From the NCBI GenBank assembly GCA_003486645.1, contig DNGI01000250.1, positions 6,010 to 34,624 of the forward strand: 28,615 nt of DNA, written 5' to 3'. Shown here one piece after another: positions 1 to 7,883 of the stretch. The translations under genes and the position numbers were made by a program. Source of the stretch: Cyanobacteria bacterium UBA11370 (lineage in GTDB: Bacteria; Cyanobacteriota; Cyanobacteriia; Cyanobacteriales; Coleofasciculaceae). The notes beneath the pieces are model-generated. The model saw only the letters and a list, made by a program, of their open reading frames with translations, did not search any database and had not been told where the DNA came from. Each line of letters opens with the position of its first letter. Within the stretch, counting starts at the first letter, position 1.

Positions 1-71
1 AAATTGCCAGTTGATGCGTGAAGTACCAAACTAAATAAAACGTTATAGTTAAAACAGGCTAGCTACCCAAA

Positions 72-659
72 ATGACCGCTATGACTATTACAACGGCAAA
101 ACGTTTTACCCTTGACGAATATCATCGTCTAGCAGACTTGGGATTTTTCACAGAAGATGACCGGATTGAATTAATTCGGGGAGAAATTATACAAATGGTA
201 GCGAAAGGTACACCTCATACAACCTGTTGCAGTAACTTATTAGAAGAGTTAGCAACACTAGTAGTAGGTCGAGCCAAGATACGATGTCAAGATCCAATTG
301 TTATTCTATCTAACAGCGAACCGGAACCGGATTTTGTGATAGTCAAAAAACGAGCTGATAATTATCTATCTGGTCATCCTACAGCATCAGATATTCTGCT
401 GATTATTGAGATTGCTGATTCTACCTTAAAGTATGACCGAGAAATTAAATTGCCTCTCTACGCAGAAGCTGGAATTTCTGATTATTGGCTATTTAATTTA
501 GTAGCGAATCACTTAGAAGCCTATAGTAAACCTTATCAGGAATTACAGGGAAGTTTTGGCTATAGTGTGAAGCAGATTGTTTTGCCGAATCAATCTATTC
601 CTCTTCCCTGTTTTCCAGAGTTATCACTAGATTTATCTAAAATTTTTCCGGGAATTTGA
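72..659 (+). CDS. Uma2 family endonuclease (DUF820)
   Basis: This 195-residue protein belongs to the Uma2/DUF820 group of PD-(D/E)XK-fold putative nucleases, which are greatly expanded in cyanobacteria and whose substrates are mostly unknown. The family pattern is visible: an N-terminal FTLDEYHRLADLG segment, ELIRGEII near residue 35, EPDFVIVKK near residue 85 supplying the metal-binding Asp, then LLIIEIADST and a Lys-containing helix (EIKLPLYAEAGISDYWLFNL) that together complete the E-x-K part of the site. A second ATG nine bases downstream (81) is an equally plausible start, since neither has a clear Shine-Dalgarno sequence. It lies alone, tail to tail with another Uma2 gene. The family assignment is firm; the function is not. 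Confidence 0.9.
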   Translation: MTAMTITTAKRFTLDEYHRLADLGFFTEDDRIELIRGEIIQMVAKGTPHTTCCSNLLEELATLVVGRAKIRCQDPIVILSNSEPEPDFVIVKKRADNYLSGHPTASDILLIIEIADSTLKYDREIKLPLYAEAGISDYWLFNLVANHLEAYSKPYQELQGSFGYSVKQIVLPNQSIPLPCFPELSLDLSKIFPGI

Positions 660-728
660 AATTCAATTAACAGGAATTAGCGAACCTTGAGAGAATGAAT
701 GCGATCGCCTGATCATGAAGCGCAATCT

Positions 729-1265
729 TCAAGCTAAAAATTCATCTACCGCCACACTAAATCCCTGAAGTACTAACTGCGCCTTGACTACATCGCCAAC
801 ATTAAATCCCAACATTTGACCCTGAGTTAGCACCAAAACTCGACGACTCTCAGGAAAGACTAGCCAAACTTCCTGACAGCCAGATTCTAAATACTCTTGT
901 GCTTTAGCAAACAACTCCTCAGCCGAATCGTCTGGAGAAGCAATCTCACCCACTAACGGCGGACTTTGGGGTAACGCAGATACCTCAGCAAACTGTGCTA
1001 ACAATTCAGCAGTAAGATCAGCAACATCAGGACGACGACCCTGCTTTAAGGTGCGACAAGGGAGTTCTACAAAAACCTCTCCTCCTTGTCCACTCTCATT
1101 TTTGAAATTTTTCCAGTACCAAGCCAACGTTGCCTGAATTCGACTATGCCTTACCGTCATTCCTGTTTTTTCCAAAAGTTGTCCATCCACCCACTCTTGA
1201 TGGTCGGGAGGATTAGCTAGGAAGTCTTCTAGAGAGATACTTTCTGTTACAGTAGCAGTTATCAT
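729..1265 (-). CDS. Uma2 family endonuclease (DUF820)
   Basis: A 178-residue Uma2-type protein of a different subgroup from its neighbour. It starts with SLEDFLANPPDHQEWVDGQL, the usual N-terminal strand-helix of the family, and carries RRPDVADL near residue 78 (catalytic Asp), VGEIASPDDSAEEL near residue 105 (the Glu) and a following helix with Lys and GCQEVWLVFPESRRV, the standard C-terminal core. All putative PD-(D/E)XK residues appear present, so it could be active. It is transcribed convergently with the Uma2 gene at 72-659, with about 70 bases between the stops. The start codon opens the region that contains the CRISPR-like repeats. Confidence 0.9.
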   Translation of the reverse strand: MITATVTESISLEDFLANPPDHQEWVDGQLLEKTGMTVRHSRIQATLAWYWKNFKNESGQGGEVFVELPCRTLKQGRRPDVADLTAELLAQFAEVSALPQSPPLVGEIASPDDSAEELFAKAQEYLESGCQEVWLVFPESRRVLVLTQGQMLGFNVGDVVKAQLVLQGFSVAVDEFLA

Positions 1266-1597
1266 ATCACTCTCTTACCTTGGAGCTATGTATTAATATT
1301 AATTTTAGGCTAAGGAGTTGACAACAGAGTGCAATAATATAGTTTTTTAATAAAGGCTGAAATTAACCAGTGGCAGGAACAGCGAGTGACAGATATTGAT
1401 GGTTTGATAGCTTAATTTTAAGGAGTAAAGATCGAGATAAATGACAACTTTTCGAGGGGAATGTAGTATGAATTTAATTTAGTCACATCTTGCACCACCC
1501 TCAACAACCGCAGTGGTTTTAACCATTGGCTAATAGTTAAAGTCCTCTTTTAAAGGACTGGGAGAATATTGTAGTCTGTTTGGTCATCGCCCTATTT

Positions 1598-1706
1598 ATT
1601 GCAATCCCTAATAGGGATTTGGTTTCGTAGGAGGGTCTTAGACTGCGAGCTGTCATTTTGCACAGTTAGTTTCAATCCCTGATAGGGATTTAAGAATTTA
1701 TACTTG
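1598..1706. CRISPR. Two-repeat CRISPR remnant (degenerate)
   Basis: Two near-identical cores, CAATCCCTAATAGGGATTT (1602-1620) and CAATCCCTGATAGGGATTT (1673-1691), are 71 bases apart, which matches one repeat plus spacer. Each core is palindromic (AATCCCT/AGGGATT) and preceded by T-G/T-C as in the GTTTCAATCCCT... or GTTGCAATCCCT... repeats common in cyanobacterial type I-D/III arrays. The 3' halves diverge after GGGATTT (GGTTTCGTAGG versus AAGAATTTATA), so the repeats are decayed. No cas gene lies in the window. It is probably an array relic or an orphan mini-array; chance palindromes are less likely because core and spacing both fit. Confidence 0.55.
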
Positions 1707-1816
1707 CCGGACTGACTGTAGAGTTGCTTGCTAACCTTCCTTAACTCATCATATCATACCAGATTAAGATTACACATATACATATTGCATAGTTAGACGT
1801 TGATAAGATATCTTGA

Positions 1817-1840
1817 GTAAAAAGAGCGCCTAGCGCCCTT
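1817..1840 (-). terminator. Hairpin plus T-run on the minus strand
   Basis: Read on the minus strand, AAGGGCGC-TAG-GCGCTCTT forms an 8-bp stem with one G-U pair and a 3-base loop, followed directly by TTTAC. This looks like a Rho-independent terminator, but no minus-strand gene ends just before it, so it may be a relic or may simply sit in the 5' region of the plus-strand gene. Confidence 0.35.
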
Positions 1841-1861
1841 AACTTTATCCATTTGACGATT

Positions 1862-2149
1862 ATGGCACAAAAATCTAATTTCAAGGCTAATGCCTTTCCA
1901 GCTCCCAGTCTTGAGCTAGTTCAAGCTGCGACCACATTTCTAGAAACCGTGAACAAGCTTGATCCTGTTCACCGCAGAGAGTATTTGGCACGTCTTGATC
2001 ATCTGATTGGATTCAAAGGTGTATCGAGTAGTGTACAGTATCCTCAGTTACTTTCTAAGAAAACTCTGTTAGATCAAGCCAAAGCGGTGGGGTTAACTCT
2101 TGCTCCATGGTTGGTAAAGAAAATCATGAATGATTTCACAGGATTTTGA
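1862..2149 (+). CDS. Small protein of unknown function
   Basis: A 95-residue protein that I do not recognise. The reading frame extends to a TTG at 1853, but ATG at 1862 (MAQKSNFKANAF) is the more natural start. It is mainly helical and soluble: an amphipathic stretch around residues 15-45 (LELVQAATTFLETVNKLDP), a middle with HRREYLARLDHLIGF, and a basic, hydrophobic end (APWLVKKIMNDFTGF). No signal peptide, membrane span or cysteine is seen. Codon use resembles its neighbours. It stands alone between the CRISPR-like relic and tex, so context gives no clue to its job. Confidence 0.5.
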   Translation: MAQKSNFKANAFPAPSLELVQAATTFLETVNKLDPVHRREYLARLDHLIGFKGVSSSVQYPQLLSKKTLLDQAKAVGLTLAPWLVKKIMNDFTGF

Positions 2150-2409
2150 TGACATTTTGTACGCTATCAAAGTCTTTGAGCAGAATCCAAACTAGAATAT
2201 GTAAACAATCCCAGTGTCTTTTTTTGTACAGTTCTCCAAGACCGACAATCTAAAAGGGAGAGACAATAAAAGGCTACCGAAGCAGTTTGTATTCTAATAT
2301 TCAGTTGAAGGGGGGAGATAGTCTTACTCCCCTCGCCTCTTAGCAGAAGGGTTGGGGGAGAGGTCAGATTTATGCGTATCCTAGAAAAGTGCCACCCATC
2401 CCACACCCC
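2150..2409. other. Intergenic region upstream of tex, with G-rich repeat
   Basis: There is no credible gene here. Around 2307-2366 there is a G/C-rich segment (AAGGGGGGAGA then TTGGGGGAGAGG, with ACTCCCC between) that can fold back on itself. It resembles the GGGGAGAGG-type dispersed repeats often seen between cyanobacterial genes. No clear promoter was identified. Confidence 0.45.
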
Positions 2410-4659
2410 ATGCTAAACATACCGCACCTCCTCGCCCAAGAACTTGCCCTCACCCCCTCCCAAATCGAAAACACCCTATCCCTATTTGCAGAAGGCGCAA
2501 CCATTCCCTTCATTGCACGTTACCGTAAAGAACGTACAGGTTCCCTCGACGAAGTTCAACTACGGGACATCTCCGAACGATTTACCTATCTGACGGAACT
2601 TGAAGAACGGAAATCCTCAATTTTGGAGGCGATCGCATCCCAAGGTAAACTCACAGACGAACTTAAAACTAAAATCGAATCTTGCTTACAGAAAACCGAA
2701 CTCGAAGACCTTTATCTACCCTATAAACCAAAACGGCGCACTAGAGCAACTATTGCAAGGGAAAAAGGGTTAGAGCCGTTAGCAGAGTTTATCAAATCTC
2801 TGAATAATCTTACCGCAAAACCAACATCTTTATCAACAGAATCTGAAAAATATATTTCCGAAGAAAAGGGCGTTAAAACAGCAGAGGAAGCCATTAAAGG
2901 GGCCTCAGATATTCTCGCTGAAGAAGTAGCCGAAAAAGCAGAATTACGAGCTTATTTGCGAGACTATTTAATGCAGAATGGATTATTTGTCTCGAAGATT
3001 AAAGACGATTATCCTGAAGGCAGTACTAAATTTGAAATGTACCGGAATTTTCAGGTTAAAGCTAAAGATATTGCACCTCACAATATGCTGGCATTATTCC
3101 GGGGTGAGAGTGAGGGTATTTTAAATCTTGATCTGTCCTTCGATCAAGAGTTTGTAATGTCTTATTTGGAGTCAGAGGAGTTACATACAAAAGTTCCAGC
3201 CATTCGGGACTTTTACCGGGGAATGCTTAAAGATGCCTTCAATCGCCTCATGAAAACATCTTTAACTACCGAAGTTCGTAGCGATAGAAAAGCCTATGCA
3301 GATATTGAGTCAATTAAAACCTTTGAAACCAACCTCCGAGAACTGCTACTATCTCCTCCTGCGGGAATGAAACCTACATTAGCTGTCGATCCAGGATTGC
3401 GAACTGGGTGTAAAGTAGCTGTATTGAATGAAACCGGGAAATTTATGGAATATCAAACTATATTCCCTCATACCGGACAACAGAAACAGGCGGCTGAGAT
3501 TATCAAAAAACTAATTGAAAAATACAATATTGAATTAATTGCTATTGGGAACGGTACTGCGTCCCGCGAAACCGATGAATTTATTGGGGAAGTCTTAAAA
3601 ACAATTAACCGCAAGCCAATTAAAGTAATCGTAAATGAATCGGGTGCGTCAATTTATTCAGCAAGCGATGTTGCACGGGAAGAATTTCCCGATCAAGATG
3701 TTACCGTGCGAGGATCAATTAGTATTGGGCGGCGCTTACAAGATCCACTCGCAGAACTGGTGAAAATCGATCCGAAATCTATTGGTGTGGGACAGTATCA
3801 GCATGATGTGGATCAGAAGTTACTCAAAAAGAAGCTGGATGAAACCGTAGAAAGTTGTGTGAATTATGTCGGGGTTGATCTGAATACAGCCTCTAAGGAA
3901 CTGCTCACTTTTGTATCCGGTTTAACCCCAACAATCGCCAAAAATATTGTCACTTATCGTAACGAAAATGGAGCATTTATTAACCGCCGCAAACTGCTGA
4001 AGGTGGCGAAATTAGGACCAAAAGCCTTTGAACAAGCCGCAGGGTTCTTGAGGATTCGGGGTGGAGATAATCCATTAGATAATACCGCCGTGCATCCAGA
4101 AAGCTATCCGGTGGTGGAAGCGATCGCATCGGATTTAGGTCTACCCTTAACCCAGATATCTCAAGCCTCAGATAAACTCAAATCAGTGAATTTGAAAAAC
4201 TATGTTACTGATACTATCGGTTTACCCACCTTGCGGGATATTATCAATGAATTAGAAAAGCCAGGACGAGATCCACGCGCTGAGTTTAAATATGCCACCT
4301 TTAAGGAAGGAGTTAAGGAAATATCTGACCTTACCATTGGCATGGAATTAGAAGGAATTGTCACAAATGTGGCTAATTTTGGTGCATTTGTAGATATTGG
4401 TGTGCATCAGGATGGGTTAGTGCATATCTCCCAACTTGCAGATCGATTTGTTGATGATCCAAAGAAGATCGTTAAAGTCGGACAAGTGGTGAAGGTACGG
4501 GTAATGTCCGTGGATGAGAAGTTAAAACGGATTGGGTTGTCGATGCGATCTGCTGATGGGGTAAGTGAGGGTTCGGGTGTGAAAAATAGTGGGAATCGGA
4601 CTAAAAATAATTCGGCAAGTTTGGATGATTTGAAGGCGAAGTTCAATCGGAAGAGTTAG
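2410..4659 (+). CDS. tex: Tex family transcription accessory / RNA-binding protein
   Basis: Tex is a nucleic-acid-binding protein linked to transcription and RNA turnover in bacteria, related to eukaryotic Spt6. The protein has the full domain order: N-terminal helical Tex domain with the hallmark GATIPFIARYRKERTGSLDEVQLR near residue 30, a YqgF/RNase H-like domain from about residue 320 (LAVDPGLRTGCKVAVLNETGK), helix-hairpin-helix repeats around 490-560 (VDLNTASKELLTFVSGL, KLLKVAKLGPKAFEQAAGFL), and a C-terminal S1 RNA-binding domain near 645-715 (GMELEGIVTNVANFGAFVDIG). Length (749 residues) fits the family. I prefer ATG 2410 over an in-frame GTG at 2389, because homologues begin with a sequence like MLNIPHLLAQEL. 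It appears monocistronic and is followed by a strong palindrome. Confidence 0.96.
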   Translation: MLNIPHLLAQELALTPSQIENTLSLFAEGATIPFIARYRKERTGSLDEVQLRDISERFTYLTELEERKSSILEAIASQGKLTDELKTKIESCLQKTELEDLYLPYKPKRRTRATIAREKGLEPLAEFIKSLNNLTAKPTSLSTESEKYISEEKGVKTAEEAIKGASDILAEEVAEKAELRAYLRDYLMQNGLFVSKIKDDYPEGSTKFEMYRNFQVKAKDIAPHNMLALFRGESEGILNLDLSFDQEFVMSYLESEELHTKVPAIRDFYRGMLKDAFNRLMKTSLTTEVRSDRKAYADIESIKTFETNLRELLLSPPAGMKPTLAVDPGLRTGCKVAVLNETGKFMEYQTIFPHTGQQKQAAEIIKKLIEKYNIELIAIGNGTASRETDEFIGEVLKTINRKPIKVIVNESGASIYSASDVAREEFPDQDVTVRGSISIGRRLQDPLAELVKIDPKSIGVGQYQHDVDQKLLKKKLDETVESCVNYVGVDLNTASKELLTFVSGLTPTIAKNIVTYRNENGAFINRRKLLKVAKLGPKAFEQAAGFLRIRGGDNPLDNTAVHPESYPVVEAIASDLGLPLTQISQASDKLKSVNLKNYVTDTIGLPTLRDIINELEKPGRDPRAEFKYATFKEGVKEISDLTIGMELEGIVTNVANFGAFVDIGVHQDGLVHISQLADRFVDDPKKIVKVGQVVKVRVMSVDEKLKRIGLSMRSADGVSEGSGVKNSGNRTKNNSASLDDLKAKFNRKS

Positions 4660-4680
4660 AGGTGAGATGTATAAATGCCA

Positions 4681-4713
4681 AGATCCCCGACTTCTTGAAG
4701 AAGTCGGGGATCT
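4681..4713. repeat. 33-bp near-perfect palindrome downstream of tex
   Basis: AGATCCCCGACTTCTT and its exact reverse complement flank a single central G, giving a 16-bp stem. There is no T-run, so it is not a classic terminator. The AGATCCCCGACTTCTT...GGGGATCT palindrome is of a kind widely dispersed in cyanobacterial intergenic regions (my recollection). It could still block 3' exonucleases or weaken read-through from tex. Confidence 0.8.
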
Positions 4714-4840
4714 GAACGACCAAAGTTTGTAACTCAAATAGAACTGCTATATTAGGCTTGAATGGTAATATAATTAAGAGTTAGAGCAATATGAACAATT
4801 GAGTACACCTATACATTTAGATGGGCTGAAGGTCGAATAA

Positions 4841-5812
4841 ATGGCTGTTAATTTACCGAAATTACTTGAGCTTCCATTTGGTGTTCTCCTGACTGAAATT
4901 AATCTTCCAATATTATATAGTTTTCATGATATCTACCATAAGATAGATGATCATATTTATCTGTTTACTCTATGGATTGATGGTATTTCTGTATATGCTG
5001 GGCTTGCTTGGGTAGCTTCTGACCAAACCGCTGAATGGATATTTGCAGGCTGCTGGTCTGATGATAAAGTCCATCTTCATCCACCCGACATCCTGCTGCC
5101 AGAACCAGGCATGACAGAGTATCAACGCATTTGTACATTTGGGAAGCAGAGAGATCCTGAAAAATTTATTAGTTCTGTTCCACAACAGCGTGTAGTGAGG
5201 TTTGCTAATTATACATACTTCTATCGGAGGGCGGAACCCACTGAATTCGATTATCCTATTGGTATTTTCATAGACCGTAGACCAGAGAAATATCTACAGT
5301 CAGGTCATTATATCTTGAACACAGATAATTGGAAAAGAACAATTACTCACACTTATATTGATTTTAAAGAGTTTTCATTGAATGGTTTGATCGGAGGTGG
5401 CTGGTATGGCGGGAGTCCCCTAATCGATCTGAAATGTTTTGGAAAACCAGACTGTGTTGATCCTAATTTTTGTTATAGTTTAGCCTACTGCGATTTGGGT
5501 TTAGAGTTTTCAGGTTCTACGAATAATTGTGTCGCCTATATCTGTGTTCATATTGTATCTCATAATCACAACTATTCTACATCTAGTCATCCTCTAGAAT
5601 TCCAAGCCTTCTCTGGCAATTTTTTGTATGATGGCGTTGTAATCGCTCCTTCTGAATTACAGGATTGTCATGCTTTAGTGAAAAGTTTTAACGATGCCAA
5701 GTTTAAACGTTATGACACGAACACTTATATTGAAGAAATAAACGGGGAGAGACGCAGAACTGTTGTTTTTGATTACAGAGAGGGTTCTCTTGAATACATT
5801 ATTTTGTATTGA
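4841..5812 (+). CDS. Cysteine/aromatic-rich protein of unknown function
   Basis: A 323-residue protein that I do not recognise. It is rich in Tyr, Phe and Cys, with a cysteine cluster at about residues 205-225 (LKCFGKPDC, NFCYSLAYC) and more at 235-245 (NNCVAYICVH). There is no signal peptide or membrane span. GAAGG 8 bases before the ATG can serve as the ribosome binding site. It ends 65 bases before a DNA methyltransferase on the same strand. That position is often taken by a restriction enzyme, and LIDLKCFGK faintly resembles a D...K segment, but I cannot identify a PD-(D/E)XK or HNH site. It may equally be an unrelated soluble protein. Confidence 0.7.
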   Translation: MAVNLPKLLELPFGVLLTEINLPILYSFHDIYHKIDDHIYLFTLWIDGISVYAGLAWVASDQTAEWIFAGCWSDDKVHLHPPDILLPEPGMTEYQRICTFGKQRDPEKFISSVPQQRVVRFANYTYFYRRAEPTEFDYPIGIFIDRRPEKYLQSGHYILNTDNWKRTITHTYIDFKEFSLNGLIGGGWYGGSPLIDLKCFGKPDCVDPNFCYSLAYCDLGLEFSGSTNNCVAYICVHIVSHNHNYSTSSHPLEFQAFSGNFLYDGVVIAPSELQDCHALVKSFNDAKFKRYDTNTYIEEINGERRRTVVFDYREGSLEYIILY

Positions 5813-5877
5813 TGCAGGAGTTTGATGCCCAGATGTGGACTCGGTAGCTTGAGGAATATGTATTACTTTCTAAATAA

Positions 5878-6708
5878 ATGCTGACGTTTGAACGCTATGA
5901 AGACCAAGGGCATACTATATTTCATGGCGATGCTCTACATATTTTGTCTAATCAGATTAGATCTGAATCTGTAGATCTGGTTTTTATCGATCCTCCCTAC
6001 AATATAGGAAAACAATTTTCCAGTTTCCACGACAAATGGAAATCTGATGAAGAATATACGAAGTGGGCCTATAAGTTACTTGACGAGTGTATTCGGGTTT
6101 TGAAACCAAGTGGAACTATGTATGTCATGACAAGTACTCAAGCGATGCCATATTTTGACCTTTACTTAAGGGAAACTATGGTCATTCTTAGCCGAATTGT
6201 ATGGCATTATGATAGTTCTGGAGTTCAAGCAAAAAAACACTTTGGTTCAATGTATGAGCCTATACTTCATTGTGTTAAAAACAAGAACAATTATATATTT
6301 AACTCAGAGGATATTAAGATAGAAGCCAAAACAGGCGCACAGCGAAAGTTAATTGATTATCGAAAACCTGTTCCTAGTCCATATAACTCAAAAAAAGTAC
6401 CGGGTAATGTATGGTATTTTCCTCGCGTTAGGTATCGTATGGAAGAATATGAGAATCATCCTTCCCAAAAGCCTGAAGCATTGCTAGAGAGAATGATTAT
6501 TGCCAGTAGTAACGAGGGTAGCCTTGTGCTTGATCCATTTGGAGGAACTTTTACTGCTGGCGCGGTAGCACGACGATTGGGGCGAATGTCTATTAGTATA
6601 GAATCTCAAGAAGAGTATCTTAAAATTGGTCTGAGGCGAGTTTTAGGATGGCAAGAATATGGAGAAAAAAAGGGTGCATCCCAAAGTTGCAAATTGCCTA
6701 CAGCCTAG
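5878..6708 (+). CDS. Beta-class DNA methyltransferase (adenine N6 or cytosine N4)
   Basis: This 276-residue SAM-dependent methyltransferase transfers methyl groups to the exocyclic amino group of a base in DNA. Motif IV comes first (IDPPYNIGKQF, DPPY at 38-41), followed by a variable target-recognition stretch, the HPSQKP motif near residue 198 (ENHPSQKPEALLERMI), and motif I last (LDPFGGTFTAGAVARRLGR, Asp at 219). That order defines the beta class, as in CcrM, HinfI-type and YhdJ-type enzymes. Beta enzymes with DPPY are usually adenine N6-specific. The recognition site cannot be read from the sequence. The upstream unknown gene is the only candidate partner; otherwise this is an orphan methylase. 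No strong ribosome binding site is seen. Confidence 0.93.
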   Translation: MLTFERYEDQGHTIFHGDALHILSNQIRSESVDLVFIDPPYNIGKQFSSFHDKWKSDEEYTKWAYKLLDECIRVLKPSGTMYVMTSTQAMPYFDLYLRETMVILSRIVWHYDSSGVQAKKHFGSMYEPILHCVKNKNNYIFNSEDIKIEAKTGAQRKLIDYRKPVPSPYNSKKVPGNVWYFPRVRYRMEEYENHPSQKPEALLERMIIASSNEGSLVLDPFGGTFTAGAVARRLGRMSISIESQEEYLKIGLRRVLGWQEYGEKKGASQSCKLPTA

Positions 6709-6711
6709 AAA

Positions 6712-7055
6712 TCTGAGGCTATACAAACTCGCACCCGCAAGGCAAGGGTTTTAAGAGGGTCCGCGCAGGCGGACATCGTTTATGTAGCCGCGATTTCCTT
6801 TTCAACAGGTACTTTTGCAAAAACGGGATGCTCCCGGAAAAAAGCTGTCACCTATGCAAAAAGAACATAGCATAAAAAATAAAAATGGACTAAAAATTAA
6901 TCTTATATAGGAGATAGTTTTGCAGAGCCGTATCGAATTTAATGTGGAAGCAGAAGAACAGGATATTCTTATCTACGACAATGCGGTTGAAGAGGAGTAG
7001 GCATTAGCGACCACTACAGCTATAATCTGCTCACATAGTTTATAATATTCTCATC
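6712..7055. other. Intergenic region with GTCCGC/GCGGAC repeat
   Basis: The stretch contains GTCCGC-GCAG-GCGGAC (6759-6774) followed by CATCGTTTATGTAGCCGCGA. I recognise this as a fragment of a dispersed cyanobacterial intergenic repeat (hairpin plus TTTGTGTAGCCGCGA-like tail). The rest is A/T-rich, apart from a possible 26-codon reading frame at 6920-7000. Confidence 0.55.
6920..7000 (+). CDS. Possible 26-residue acidic peptide
   Basis: A TTG codon sits 6 bases after a good AGGAG (6909-6913) and opens a 26-codon frame. The peptide begins MQSRIEFNVEAEEQD and ends in an acidic tail (NAVEEE). Five of its last ten residues are acidic. It lies just upstream of a Uma2 gene. It could be a genuine small protein, the relic of a longer gene, or chance; only the ribosome binding site argues for translation. 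Confidence 0.25.
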   Translation: MQSRIEFNVEAEEQDILIYDNAVEEE

Positions 7056-7673
7056 ATGTCTACCTTAATTCAAACTGAAATTCCCACGACGACTCAATCC
7101 TCAAGCGAAACCACACCCCAGAAAAAAATCTGGACAGATGCCGAATTTATGGCACTTTCAGATGATGGACATCGCTATGAAATCGTCAATGGAGAACTAA
7201 TCGATATGGGAAATTCGGGCGCAAAACACGGTTATGTTGCTATAGTATTGAGTTCTGCTTTGTTTGCTGTGGTACTATCTCAAAAACTAGGAGCTATGTT
7301 CGACTCCAGCACAGCGTTCAAGATGAAAAATGGCAATAAACGCTCTCCCGATATTTCCTTTGTCTCCAAAGAACGCCTGCAAGGACTTGAAGAACTCCCC
7401 GATGGATTTCTAGACGGCGCTCCCGAATTAGCCATTGAGATTCTTTCTCCTGGCAATACTGTTGAAGAAATTCATGACAAGCTAGTAGAATATTTTGAGA
7501 ATGGCACTCGTTTAGCTTGGGTTGTCCATCCCACCGAACAGTATATTTTGGTCTATCGTTCTGCAAAAGAACCAGAGCGTTTGCTCAAATCTAGCGACTC
7601 CTTAGATGGCGAAGATATTGTTCCTAATTTCTCTCTACCTGTTGCTGAATTATTCCAAAAACTCGCTTTCTAA
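7056..7673 (+). CDS. Uma2 family endonuclease (DUF820)
   Basis: A 205-residue member of the best-known Uma2 subgroup. After a Thr/Ser-rich N-terminus it shows WTDAEFMALSDDGHRYEIVNGELIDM (about 25-50), RSPDISFVSKERL near residue 92 (catalytic Asp), PELAIEILSPGNTVEEIHDKLVEYFENGTRLAWVVHP (about 123-160, supplying Glu and Lys), and a C-terminal VAELF. All expected PD-(D/E)XK residues are present. It is the third Uma2 gene within 7.7 kb; the three differ enough to be separate acquisitions rather than tandem duplicates. Confidence 0.92.
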   Translation: MSTLIQTEIPTTTQSSSETTPQKKIWTDAEFMALSDDGHRYEIVNGELIDMGNSGAKHGYVAIVLSSALFAVVLSQKLGAMFDSSTAFKMKNGNKRSPDISFVSKERLQGLEELPDGFLDGAPELAIEILSPGNTVEEIHDKLVEYFENGTRLAWVVHPTEQYILVYRSAKEPERLLKSSDSLDGEDIVPNFSLPVAELFQKLAF

Positions 7674-7883
7674 TTGTTCAAGGGATGACTTTCTCGTGCC
7701 TGAAGTTTTTGTAGGTTAGCTCATCAATTGCATACAGATTTGTTAACTTTGTTGAATGCTAAAGCTGAAGCGATCGCAACGGGTATGAATGATTAGCAAT
7801 CGCTTCACGATTTCTCCTGATCGCACAGCGATGTTTTGGCACTATTAAAGAAGCATCTCCACCAGAACTCGATAACACCCCCC

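Larger units (their letters stand above)
1266..1861. other. Non-coding stretch with repeat relics
   Basis: I see no convincing gene in these roughly 600 bases between the minus-strand Uma2 gene and the small plus-strand gene. The stretch holds short palindromes (TGGTTTTAACCA at 1515-1526; AGTCCT/AGGACT arms at 1541-1559), two CRISPR-like repeats (about 1600 and 1671, listed separately), and a GC-rich hairpin near 1821-1840. Confidence 0.6.

Noticed and set aside
1541..1559. AGTCCT...AGGACT palindrome as a third CRISPR repeat
   Set aside because: Core sequence differs from the AATCCCT/AGGGATT cores and the spacing (61 bases) is off; more likely an unrelated hairpin.
2167..2406. Minus-strand 79-residue frame upstream of tex
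   Set aside because: Low-quality composition, covers a dispersed G-rich repeat and the tex start; no ribosome binding site or recognisable motif.
4681..4713. Palindrome after tex as a Rho-independent terminator
   Set aside because: The stem is perfect but no T-run follows on either strand; recorded as a dispersed repeat instead.
4407..4737. Minus-strand frames over the end of tex
   Set aside because: They are antisense shadows of the S1 domain coding sequence and of the palindrome after tex.
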